Source of the DNA: Podospora comata
Taxonomy: Eukaryota > Ascomycota > Sordariomycetes > Sordariales > Podosporaceae
DNA length: 64,000 nucleotides
Direction of reading: 5' to 3'
Assembly: GCA_017354895.1 (NCBI GenBank)
Contig: CP071493.1
Coordinates: 6,572,001-6,636,000, forward strand
Positions 42,962 to 56,200 of this stretch are shown here, one piece after another; position 1 is the stretch's first letter; every line of letters begins with the position of its first letter. The notes under the pieces were generated by a model. The model searched no databases. It saw nothing but the letters and a program-made list of their open reading frames with translations, and was not told where the DNA came from. The position numbers were made by a program, and so were the translations under genes.

Positions 42962-45900
42962 ATGTTGAACCTCTCCAGCTTCGTGCAAAAAGCCCAACAG
43001 CTACTGGACCCCAATCAGGGTTTGAATATCACCGACTCGGACAGAAATCCATCCAAAGCATCCCTCTTTCAAGCCCAGTTTAGACTTCCAGCCTCTCAAC
43101 ACCCGCTCTACGAGATCACCGCCGAGCTTACCCTTCCCCTTGCCAACGCCACACAGAGCGACAGAGGCCGTGAAAGAGGCTACCAGTACGCCGGAAAGCT
43201 TCACCTGTCCGAGTCCTACCTCTGCTTCTCTACCACACCATCCAGTTTCTTGCAGTCTGCGAGCACTCCGACTTCGTCGGTATTCACTGGCCAGACACAC
43301 GGTGGAGGGCCGGGCGGGAACGGCTTCACCTTTCCCCTGTCATCCATTCGGAGGGTCGAGCGGCTTCACAGCCAGAACTTTCAGGTAAGAAGCCTCCTCT
43401 CAACGGCCCTGCTTTGCTTTGACTTACGCTGAATGCGCCTGCAGTTTGCCCTAGCTATCAGCACATGGAACGGTATAAGCCAGGAAGCCGCCAAGGACAA
43501 GGACAAGAAGGATCTAAGAGAACAGCGGATTACCATCCAGCTGGCCAGTAGTCGGCAGGCATGTGAGAGGTTCTGCGATGGTCTAAAAAAGGGTCTCCGA
43601 ACAAACGTTGGAAATGTGGCCAAACTGAAAAAGGTGGTGAGCGAGTGCTATTCCGAATACCTTCTCCGACCCGAAGAACAGAAAAATGCGACGCCTCCCG
43701 ATGCCGGCTTGGGCCTCCTTTTCAAGTATCCCGGCGATCCCAAGAAGCTTCGAGACAGGGCCAAGATGCGGCTGTGGGCCGAGTATTTGAGAGACAATGG
43801 ACGGAATGCGACATTAATCCGTCAGCCTACCTTCCACAAACTAATCAGAGTCGGGCTGCCAAACAGGCTGAGGGGTGAGATGTGGGAGCTGACGTCTGGG
43901 TCGCTATATCTGCGGCTTGAAAACCCAACACTGTACGCCGACACGCTCGCCAAGCATTCGGGCATGGAATCTCTGGCTATTGATGAGATCGAAAAGGACC
44001 TGAATCGCAGTCTTCCGGAATATCCTGGCTTCCAGAGCGAGGAGGGCATCGGCCGTCTTCGGCGGGTCTTGACTGCCTACAGCTGGGTCAATGCCGATGT
44101 TGGCTACTGCCAGGCGATGAACATTGTCGTTGCGGCCTTGCTAATCTACATGTCAGAAGCACAGGCCTTCTTCCTTCTCTCCGCCCTGTGCGATCGGTTG
44201 GTGCCGGGTTACTATTCAACCACCATGTACGGCACCCTTCTCGACCAAAAGGTGTTTGAGTCGTTGGTGGAGAAGACCATGCCCATCTTGTGGGAACATC
44301 TCGTGAAGAGTGACGTGCAGCTGTCTGTCGTGTCGCTGCCTTGGTTCCTCTCGCTTTATATCAACTCGATGCCTCTCGTCTTCGCCTTCAGGGTCTTGGA
44401 CGTGTTCTTTGTCGAGGGCCCCAAAGTGCTGTTCCAGGTTGGCCTGGCCATCTTGAGGATAAACGGAGAGGAACTCTTGGATGCGGCGGATGACGGAGCC
44501 TTCATCTCGGTCCTCAAGTCCTACTTTGCCCGTCTCGATGAATCTGCTCACCCCAAGTCTGAGAACCCCAAACTCAGGGCGGTCACTCGGTTCCAGGAGC
44601 TCATGGTGGTGGCCTTCAAGGAGTTCTCGGGCATCACGCACAACAGTATTACTGAGCTTCGCCTCAAAAACAAGGACGCCGTCCTGAACAACATCGAGAG
44701 CTTTGCAAAGCGAACGGCCATCAGAAATCTTGGCCCCGATAGCAAGCTGCTGAGCGCCGATGAGTTGGCCGCCTTGTATGACAGGTTCTATGGCGTGTTG
44801 TACGAGAGACAACAGCGAGACCACATCATTAAGCAGGAGCAAGCAAGGCGAGCCAAGAACAGCCGCTCACGGGCGGCTGCTGTTGAAGGACACGACGAAA
44901 GCATCGAGAAAGGCCGGGTTGGGTTGGGACCGAGCACCAGCCTGATGGACTATGATGCGTTCCGTGAATTCCTGGCGGGAATGTCCAGATGGGCCATCTC
45001 AGACGCACCCAGCACTCCGCGACGTGAGACTACGGGGGATAGGCAGACAGGCTTCTACGGCAGCTTTAGACGAGGTGACGTGACGTTGTCTCCCTGGGGG
45101 GCAGGTCCCGAACCGGCAGATCATGAATTTGTCCAGCGACTGTTTGCGAAGTGGGACGTGGGATCCGCCTCCGCTCTCACTCTCCAAAACGTTGTGTCGG
45201 GCATGGCTCGTATCAAAGGGAAGCGCGACATCATGGGCACCATCAACTACTTTTTTGAACTACACGATGACGACGGAGACGGCAGGGTCGATCGCGAAGG
45301 CATATTGCGCATGTCCGAGGCCTTGCTTTTCCTATCTCGCCGTGGGCTGGAAGGCACGCTAAGCCCGTCAAGTTCGAATCTCGCCCTCAGTACAGACACC
45401 GTGAACGGTGGCGGCGAGAACACAGGCCATTCTATCAATGAGAGGTTCCTTGGCAGCGTCAGCGCCTTCATCAGGAGATGCTTTGAATATGCCGACCCGG
45501 ATCATCCACAAAATCAAAATGCGATACAAGACGTGCAAGAACGACTAGATGCGCAGAAGCTAGAGGATGATGAGGAGCTCGCAGACCCCGACGCCTTCGC
45601 CATTGGCGATGACGACGATGACGATGACGATCTCATGGCCATGGAATCACCATCCGCAAGTCCCAAAACAGCAGCTGTTCGCCCTGGCAAAAAGCTCGGC
45701 CAGCCACCTGAGCTGCAACTGAATTCAGCATCTGCAGGGCTCTCCACGGGCGATGACATGTCAGCACGAAGACGGGTGTCCAAAGCTCAGTCGGTCAAGG
45801 CCAACGCCGCCTTGGACCCATCGAACCCGTTGCACATTACTCTCCCAACATTCCGCATGGTTGTACTTGCAGACGAGCTTCTGGAACAGTTCTTCGAGTC

Positions 45901-46474
45901 ATCTTTCCCAGCATCATTTCACATTATTGAGGGTCTGGCCTCTTCGACCACACCCACCAGCGCATCGTCCTTGACCACCTTCTCCAGTCTTGGTATCGGC
46001 GCCGGACGGGCTGTCAATGCCGCGCTCGGTGGCGCTCCCGGGGCACCTGGTGCTGCCGCTGGAGGTCGCGGCCTGCGCGGTGTCTTGGATAACATTGTCA
46101 CCGACGGGATGCGCGTGGCGGCTGAAGTCCGCCGTAGGATGGAGGAGGCCCAGCGCGAGCTTGAAAAGAACGCACTCCCAGGCCAGCGCACCGAGGAGGA
46201 CGACGACGAAGAGGACGATGATGTGGGGCTTGGACGGCCATCAGGGGCTGGAAAGAGTGGGGCGTACTCTGGCGATGCGGAACGGCGAAGCGTGCGCAGT
46301 TCGGACCGAGACCTCTTGACAGGTGCAGACGCTGAAGCTAGTGACGCGACAGCGGCAGGTGCCGGACGTGCCAGCGGGAGTCCCGAGGGTGGGGGTGGTG
46401 GGAATGGGGCCGGTAATGAGCCTGGCAAGGGCGCGGGGGCTGGCAAAGTTGTTGGGGTCGAGTTCGATGGCTAG
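42962..46474 (+). CDS. GRAM/TBC/EF-hand Rab GTPase-activating protein (Gyp2-like)
   Basis: TBC proteins accelerate GTP hydrolysis on Rab GTPases in membrane traffic. Exons 42962-43384 and 43445-46474 (60-base intron GTAAGA...CTGCAG) give 1,150 residues. The N-terminal 140 residues include a GRAM-type region (YQYAGKLHLSESYLCFST ... FPLSSIRRVERL). The TBC domain spans roughly residues 277-490 and has both catalytic fingers: IEKDLNR with Arg329 and YCQAMN with Gln364. A canonical EF-hand loop DDDGDGRVDREG sits at about 749-760, which suggests calcium sensing. An eight-Asp run follows near IGDDDDDDDD, and the C-terminus is Ala/Gly-rich and disordered. The GRAM, TBC and EF-hand order matches yeast Gyp2/Mdr1 (950 residues) and vertebrate TBC1D8/9. 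Target Rab cannot be read from sequence. Confidence 0.93.
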
Positions 46475-47292
46475 GGGGCGTGGAACTTGGACCATGGCAC
46501 CACTTGATAACTCCATGCGAGAGCCCGGGGATGGCTGGGGAGTTGGATCTTTTATGCTTATCATTTTCCGCCAAGTTGGCACTCTGCTGCTTTTGCTGTT
46601 AGAAACCATCGTCGGTTTTACGGGTCAGGTTTTGTCTGGGACGAGCGGACGGGTGTTGGGAGTCCGGGATGGAAAGGCCATTGTAAGTGAGCTTTTGCGA
46701 GGGAAACGCATGGCTTCTACTGATGCACAGCTCCAAAGTGTTAGGTATCTAGATGATAGCATCACCAACTTACACAAATATCGATGGTTCACTCGCTCAG
46801 CGCACATCTGTCCCTCGCCCTCGTTGTACATGTTGCCTAGCCACTCTCCCTAGAAATGCCGTCCCGATCGATTGGCCCCTCATCCCTTTTTATTCCTGAG
46901 GACTGAGACCACCAGGAATTCTCCCCTTCTCCTTGCTCTCTTCATCACTTCAAATTCTACCCACCACTCAGTGAACATTCCATGCCTCGATCACCTTGTC
47001 TTGGTCGCGTCTCAACAACCATGGGGAAAGTGGACCGCGTTCGCGACGCCAGTGTCACGATGGTTATCATATACAAACCCACGTTGCCGGGCACGCTCGC
47101 GGGCCGTTGTCAAGAACTTTTTCTCGTCAGCTCCCTGAGCCTACATCCCGCAGTCATTCTTTTCTGCCTCCGTAGCCAAGGCTGCTTTCTGCTGGCTCGT
47201 CACTTTGACAGTCCTGTTCTATCATCCGGCTTCTCACCTGCCTGCCTTTGCCTCCCAGGAAATTGATTTTGCCCAGCGAGACAACCGCAAGG
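46475..47292. other. Intergenic region TBC gene / giant WSC gene
   Basis: 818 bases holding the TBC 3' flank and the WSC gene promoter and leader. No repeat or gene stands out. Confidence 0.7.
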
Positions 47293-50200
47293 ATGCGGAA
47301 CCGGACGGGACAGGCCATTCTGGCCGTGCTCCTGACCATATTGAGTTTTGCGGGCATCACCGATGGACAAGCCTACTATGGCACAGTACAGCGTGAGTTA
47401 CAAGCCTGCGGTTCTGACAACTTTATCAATCTAGGATGCTTCAAGAACTTCATCTCCGTCGCCCAGCCGACATATTTCCAGTTCGATCCGCAGGGCTATC
47501 TGCCGTCAGATCCCTCAAGGAGTTTTCCAGGATGGAGTCCCGGCTCGAACTACAACAACACCGCTACCGGTCTTGACTGTGCCCGAGCCTGCCGTGGCTT
47601 CGGGTACAAGTTTGCCGCCATGAGAGATAACTCCTGCAGATGCGGTATCCAGCTACCTGTGGGATACAGCCCAACGCAGGATGCAGTCTGCCAGATTCCC
47701 TGCCAGGGCAACCCCAATCAGACCTGCGGTGGCGGCTCAGACGCTCAAATCTACGTCGACCCTTCCTTTGCTGCAAACTCGCAGGTGCCGATTCAAGCGC
47801 AAAACCCGTACATTGCAGGGTTTTATAACTACTTGGGCTGCTTCTATCTCCCGAGTGGCATGCCCTCGGGTGACAGCCGTGCCACTTTCACCGTCCCCAC
47901 GGTCGACGAGTGTTGGAACAGATGTGCTGGCCTGGGCTATCCCCTCGTGGCAGGCGTGGTAGATTCGTATGGACCAGGTCGTCTTGCCTTGAAAAGAGGA
48001 GAGCTAACATGAACTCAGCGGTTCAACTCGATGCTTTTGCGGAACCACGTTTGGCTTTCCTTCCTTTCGAGCTAAACCAGAACTCCTCCCTGTCCCTGGA
48101 GACTGCAACACAACATGTACATCACTTGGGGGGTAAGCAAGCCCCCAACAGTTCAGGGAAGGTAGCCTTAGGGATTACCGAGTTAACAAGATGTATCATA
48201 GTACCAACGGCAACTGCGATATTGCCACCGGGAGGTGTTGCGGCCGGGGACCGTATATGCCTGTCTATATCAACCCCGAGCTCCAGGGTTGCTACTCACC
48301 GATCATCCCGGGCTTTAAGGCAACGCAAGCTGAGCCAGACTATGAGTGTTTTGATCCCCCAGCCAGTCTCCTGGGTCCCCCGAAGGTTCTGGCGCAGCCA
48401 AGTTATCCCTCCAGTTTAATCATCAACACCGGGCCAGCTCTGATTCGACCTCCTTCGGTCTCAGCAGGTCAGCGTGTTTATCTGATCAACGGCTGCTACG
48501 GAAGCAGCGTATTTGGTACGGGTGGCGGAACGGCGGTCTTCAACTCGGCTCTTTCTCTCACGAGATTGAACATCAGTCCTGCAACACTGGAGAACTGTGC
48601 AAGCATTTGCAACGCAGGCAATTATGACGCGATGGGCATGGTCAACGGGAGGGACTGCTACTGCTCCCCAACCGTGAATAGTGGTCTCACATTCGACAAT
48701 ATGGGATTCTGTAGGGTTCCATGCGGGGATGCCAACAACATTGCTTGCGGTGCCCCGAACAGTCCGGTAGTTTACGCTGTCAATGGAGGGGGCGTGTTCT
48801 CGTCCTATGTGTCAACCCAAATTGTTACCCCTTATCCAACCTACAACTGCCTTGGCCGAGCCACCTCCTTTACGACGACAAGCACAACCACAACTTCCAC
48901 CACAACTTCTATTCAGACCAGTACATCGACTACCACCACAACTACAACGTCTACCTCTACCTCTACATCGGCCACAACCACCACCACCGGCACGACTACC
49001 TCAACCTCTACCTCCACATCCACAACAACCACGACGACTAGCACTACCACCACAGCCACATCCACCTCCACCTCAAGTACTACAACCACCGACACGTCCA
49101 CCACTAGCACTACCACAACTGGCACGTCCACCACGAGCACAACCACCACAGGGACCTCAACGACTAGTACCACCACCACCGGCACAAGCACGTCGACAAG
49201 TCTGACGACGACCAGTTCAACATCTACTAGTCTAACGACCACAACCACGACTTCAACTTCCACAAGTCTGACCACGACGAGTTCCACCTCCACGGATCTC
49301 ACAACGACGACCACTACAACGACATCAAGTTCAACCTCTACCAGTCTAACCACAACGAGTTCCACATCGACAGATCTCACAACGACAACCACAACAACGA
49401 GTTCAACATCTACGGATCTTACAACCACCAGTACAACCAGCACCTCCACGAGTCTAACGACCACCACTACCACAACCAGCTCGACGTCTACAAGTCTCAC
49501 AACGACGAGTACGACTAGCACTTCGACAAGTCTAACAACGACTAGTTCTACTTCTACAGATCTGACAACAACCACCACAACCACAATCTCAAGCTCAACA
49601 TCTACAAGCCTTACCACTACAAGCACAACCAGCACTTCCACAAGTCTGACAACAACTAGTTCAACCTCGACAGATCTGACGACAACAACCACCACCACAA
49701 CAACCAGTTCAACGTCCACAGGCCTTACAACAACGAGCACGACTAGCACATCCACAAGTCTAACGACAACTAGCTCAACCGCTACTGATCTGACTACAAC
49801 AACTACGACAACAACCTCCAGTTCAACATCTACAAGTCTGACGACGATCAGTACAACGAGCACCTCTACCAGTCTTACAACCACTAGTTCAACCTCGACA
49901 GATCTCACGACTACCACCACAACCAGCACGTCAACATCCAGCACCACTACAGACACTACCACAACCACAATCAGCACCTCAACAAGCAGTACCACAACCA
50001 CGGGGACAGAAACGACGAGCACAACAACCGACACAACCACCACAACTACAAGCACCTCAACCAGTATTTCCACAACGAGCACCACGACGACGGGCACATC
50101 CACGTCCAGCACCACAACTGATACAACAACAACCACGACAAGCACTTCAACTAGTGTTTCCACAACAAGCACTACAACTACGGGCACATCCACATCTAGC

Positions 50201-53200
50201 ACCACAACTGATACGACGACAACCACGACAAGCACTTCAACGAGTCTTTCCACAACGACCTCCACATCAACAAGTATCTCAACAACCAGCACTACCACTA
50301 CGGGCACGTCAACGTCGAGTACGACCACACAGACGACAACGACCTCTACATCTACGAGTATTTCAACAACCAGCACCACTACCACAGATACTTCCACCTC
50401 AAGTACAACCACAACCGAAACATCAACAACGAGCACCACCACCACTGGCACTTCCACATCAAGCACCACCACTGAAACCACAACAACGAGTACATCAACA
50501 AGTATTTCAACCACGAGTACCACTACCACGGGAACGTCTACCTCAAGTACTACCACTGAGACTACAACGACGTCTACATCAACAAGTATCTCGACAACCA
50601 GCACCACCACCACAGGAACAGAGACTTCAAGTACGACAACAACCGGCACATCGACAACCAGTACCACTACTACCGGGACGTCCACATCAAGTACAACGAC
50701 AGAGACAACAAGCACAAGTACAAGTATTTCGACTACGAGCACCACTACCACCGGAACCTCGACAACAAGCACCACCACTACTGGGACATCAACATCGAGC
50801 ACAACAGCCACGGAGACTTCTACTTCAACAACCAGCACAACAACCACCGAGACATCGTCTTCAAGCACAACAACCACCGGAACATCAACCACAAGCACGA
50901 CCACCACGTCGACGTCAACGTCAAGTACCACGACCACAGGCACATCCACGTCAAGTACAACCACAGAAACTACAACCACAACCACATCTACATCCACATC
51001 AACGAGTTTGACGACGACTAGTTCAACATCAACTAGCCTCACAACCACAAGCTCCACATCTACCAGTCTCACAACAACCACAACAACCAGCACATCAACC
51101 AGCCTCACAGAGACAACCACCTCAAGCACCTCGACCAGCTTGACCACAACAACCAGCACATCAACCAGCCTCACAGAGACAACCACCTCAAGCACCTCTA
51201 CAAGCTTAATCACAACTAGCTCAACATCCACAAGCTTAACTACCACGAGCTCCACATCCACAAGCTTAACAACCACAAGCTCTACATCAACTAGCCTTAC
51301 GACTACTACTACGACAAGTACGTCAACAAGTCTGACCGAGACAACGACAAGCTCCACATCCACCAGCCTTACGACGACTACTACAACAAGCACATCAACA
51401 AGTCTGACCGAGACAACCACGAGCTCCACATCCACCAGTCTCACAACCACTACAACCACGAGCACGTCAACAAGTCTGACCGAGACAACCACGAGCTCCA
51501 CGTCCACCAGCCTTACAACGACAAGCTCAACCTCCACAAGTCTTACCACTACCAGCTCAACATCAACAAGTCTGACAACAACGAGTTCGACTTCCACCAG
51601 CCTTACAACCACCACCACAACAAGCACGTCAACTAGCCTCGCAACAACCGACTCCACGTCAACAAGTCTTACAACAACCACCACAACCAGCACCTCGACT
51701 GACCTAACAACCACGAGCTCGACCTCCACCAGCCTCACAACCACTAGCTCTACCTCTACAAGCCTTACAACTACTGATTCAACTTCCACGAGCTTGACAA
51801 CTACCAGTTCTACATCAACCAGCTTGACCACGACCACCACGACTGAGACTTCGACAACAAGCACCACTTCCACAGATATCTCCACCACAAGCACCACCAC
51901 AACTGGCACATCAACCTCGAGCACAACCACGGAGACAACAACCACAACTACGAGCACATCAACAAGTCTCACAACTACCAGCTCCACTTCCACCAGTCTC
52001 ACCACAACGACTACGAGCTCTACTTCCACAGATGTTTCTACTACAAGCACTACCACTACCGGGACTTCCACTTCGAGCACAACCACAGAGACAACAACCA
52101 CAACTACAAGCACATCGATAAGTCTCACGACTACTAACTCCACTTCTACCAGTCTTACCACGACAACTACGAGCTCCACTTCCACAGACATTTCCACGAC
52201 CAGTACCACCACCACGGGGACCTCAACCTCGAGTACTACAACTCAGACAACGACGACGACAACAGCGACATCCACTAGCTCCACAACAACAACAGACACA
52301 TCGACAACCAGCACCACAACCACAAGTGTCTCTACAAGCAGTTCTACAACCACTGAAACCTCAACCTCAAGCACTACAACAACCGGGACAGAAACAACTA
52401 GTACTACAACAACTGGCACATCAACAACAAGCACTACAACAACATCAACTTCAATAAGCCAGACCACTTCGACAAGCAGCACCACAACCATAGGGACAGA
52501 AACAACGAGTACAACAACCACATCTACAACCACATCAACCTCTACATCGATAAGTGAGACCACTTCTACCAGCAGTACTACAACGACTGGCACATCGACA
52601 ACGTCAACAACAACTACGTCCACTTCTACCAGCAGTGTTACCACCACTGGGACAGAGACCTCGAGCACTACTACCACAACAACATCAACATCAACATCTG
52701 TGCGCGAGACCACGTCTACGAGCAGCACTACAACAACCGGCACTTCAACAACAAGTACTACAACTACATCGACGTCAACATCAACATCTGTCAGCCAGAC
52801 CACGTCGACTAGCAGTACAACCACCACTGGCACATCCACAACAAGCACAACAACTACCACAACATCTACATCAGTCAGCGAAACCACGTCAACAAGCAGC
52901 ACAACAACCACTGGCACCTCAACAACTGATACGACGACGACGTCAACTTCGACTTCAACCTCAGTGAGTGAGACCACATCAACAAGCAGCACTACGACTA
53001 CTGGAACCTCAACCACAAGCACCACCACAACGTCCACATCTACCTCTGTCAGTCAAACAACGTCAACGAGTAGCACAACAACCACAGGGACAGAAACGAC
53101 GAGTACAACAACCACCTCTACTTCCACCTCTGTGAGCGAGACCACTTCAACAAGTAGCACCACAACCACTGGCACCTCCACAACCAGCACTACAACCACG

Positions 53201-56200
53201 TCCACATCTGTAAGCCAGACCACATCGACAAGCAGCACCACCACCACGGGCACAGAAACTACAAGTACTACAACCACATCTACTTCAGTCAGCCAAACGA
53301 CTTCAACAAGCTCTACCACCACAACCGGGACGTCAACCACGAGCACAACTACAACAAGCACTTCCACGTCTATTAGTCAAACAACGTCCACGAGCTCCAC
53401 CACCACAACTGGCACGTCAACATCAAGTACGACAACGACTGGGACATCAACGACAAGTACGACGACTACTGAAACGTCAACCACAAGCACAACTACAACA
53501 TCCACATCTACATCAGTGAGCGAGACTACCTCCACAAGTTCAACAACTACCACGGGGACATCTACCACAAGCACAACTACCACTTCCACATCTACCTCTA
53601 CGTCCACATCAATTACCCAGACGACCTCGACAAGCTCGACGACTACAACCGGAACAGCGACCACAAGCACAACTACTACCGGAACGTCCACTTCAAGCAC
53701 AACTACTACCGACACGTCAACTTCAAGCACAACGACTAGCACCACGACTACTGGCACCTCCACAACCAGTACCACAACCACAGGGACGTCGACGTCAAGC
53801 ACCACGACTACCAACACTTCCACAACCTCCACAACAACTACTGATACGTCAACGACAAGCACAACCACAACGGGCACTTCCACAACCAGTACCACCACCA
53901 CAGGCACATCCATTTCAAGCACAACGACTACTGACACTTCGACAACCTCAACGACTACTACTGGGACATCAACCACCAGTACCACCAGTACCTCGACTTC
54001 AGTAACCGAAACCACTTCCACAAGCTCAACTACTACCACAGGGACGTCAACGACAAGCACCACAACCACAACCACGTCAACATCAGTTAGTGGGACAACC
54101 TCAACAAGCTCAACTACGACCACTGGGACTTCAACAACATCAACAACAACAACCGGCATATCGACGAGCTCAACCACCACCACGGGAACTTCGACTACTT
54201 CAACGACAACAACCGACACAAGCAGCACAACAACCACAGGCACGTCAACGACTTCAACTACAACGACTGGCACGTCAACTAGCTCAACTACCACTACCGG
54301 GACTTCAACCACGTCAACTACCACCACAGGGACTTCGACGACATCAACCACGACCACTGTGACTTCAACCACATCAACAACAACCTCGACGACTACCACT
54401 GGTACTTCAACAACCTCAACCACCACAACCGGGATTTCAACAACGTCAAGCACAACAACCGGGACTTCAACTACATCAACAACGACTACTGACACTTTCA
54501 CCACCGAGACCACCAAGACTTCGACCACGTTGACAACCACTACCGGAACTTCGACCACATCAACAACCGAGATTTCAACTACCTCAACAGCCACAACCGA
54601 GACGTCAACTACATCAACCACAACAACCGGAACTTCTACCACATCAACCACCGGTACTTCAACTACATCGACAACTACAACCGGGACTTCGACTACCTCC
54701 ACCACTGCCACCAACACGTTGACAAGCTCAACAACAACAACTGGCACTTCGACCACGTCAACAACTACTTCCACGACAACCACCGGGACGTCGACCACTT
54801 CAACTACAACCACTGGTACGTCAACGACGTCAACGACCACCACTGGGACGTCGACGAGCTCAACCACCACCACCGGGACATCAACAACATCAACGACTAC
54901 AACTGGCACGTCGACAAGCTCAACCACCACAACCGGCACCGAGACATCTTCAACAACAACCACTGGCACTTCAACGACTTCCACAACTACGACTGGCACG
55001 TCAACCAGTTCCACGACTACGTCGACAACAACTACCAGTACGGAAACGACCTCGACAACCACCTCCACAACAACCACCGGCACATCTACCACTTCCACGA
55101 CGACAACCGGCACGGAGACCAGCTCTACAACCACCACCGGCACGTCCACGAGCTCGACCACTACTACAGACACTTCAACAACTTCAACGACCACCACTGG
55201 CACCTCAACGACGTCCACAACCACCACTAGTACATCCACAAGTTTGACTACGACAACCAGCACGGGCACTTCAACTACCTCGACGACTACGTCAACGACG
55301 ACTACCGGCACATCTACAACATCTACAACAACTACCGGTACATCAACAAGCTCAACCACAACCACGGGCACGTCCACAACTTCGACGACTACCACTGGCA
55401 TCTCCACAACGTCCACCACGACCACAGGCACGTCAACAACATTAACAACAACCACTGGTACATCAACAAGCTCTACCACAGCCACTTCCACAACATCGAC
55501 TACAACTACAGGCACTTCGACAACTTCGACGACCACGACTGGCACATCCACGAGCTCAACCACCACAACTGGCACCGAGACAACATCAACCACCACGACT
55601 GGCACTTCAACGACGTTAACCACCACAACTTCCACATCTACAAGTCAAACCACATCTACTAGCAGTACAACGACTACAGGAACATCGACTTCCAGCACGA
55701 CAACCACCACCACTTCCACATCCACATCCGTGAGTCAGACCACCTCCACGAGCAGCACGACCACCACTGGGACTTCGACAACCTCCACAACGACCACTGG
55801 CACCTCAACGAGTAGTACCACAACTACCGGCACGTCAACCACAAGCACAACAGCCACCGGGACATCGACCACCAGTACCACAACCACCGGCACGTCAACG
55901 AGCTCGACGACTACGACGACCACTTCCACGTCGGTCAGTCAAACTACGTCAACAAGCAGCACCACGACCACCGGCACGTCAACAAGCTCAACGACTACCA
56001 CAACCACCTCGACGTCTGTGACCGAGACCACTTCGACGAGCAGCACAACTACCACTGGCACCGAGACAACCTCGACCACCACCACTGGCACGTCAACGAG
56101 CTCAACCACCACCACTGGTACTTCGACCACCTCGACTACCACCACTGGCACATCAACAAGCTCAACGACTACCACAACCACCTCGACGTCTGTGACTGAG

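Noticed and set aside
45370-45390. tRNA B-box-like AGTTCGAATCT
   Set aside because: It lies within the TBC coding exon and has no matching A-box or cloverleaf around it.
50154-51011. Plus-strand Pro/Gln/Arg-rich open frame
   Set aside because: It is a frame-shifted reading of the Thr/Ser repeat codons.
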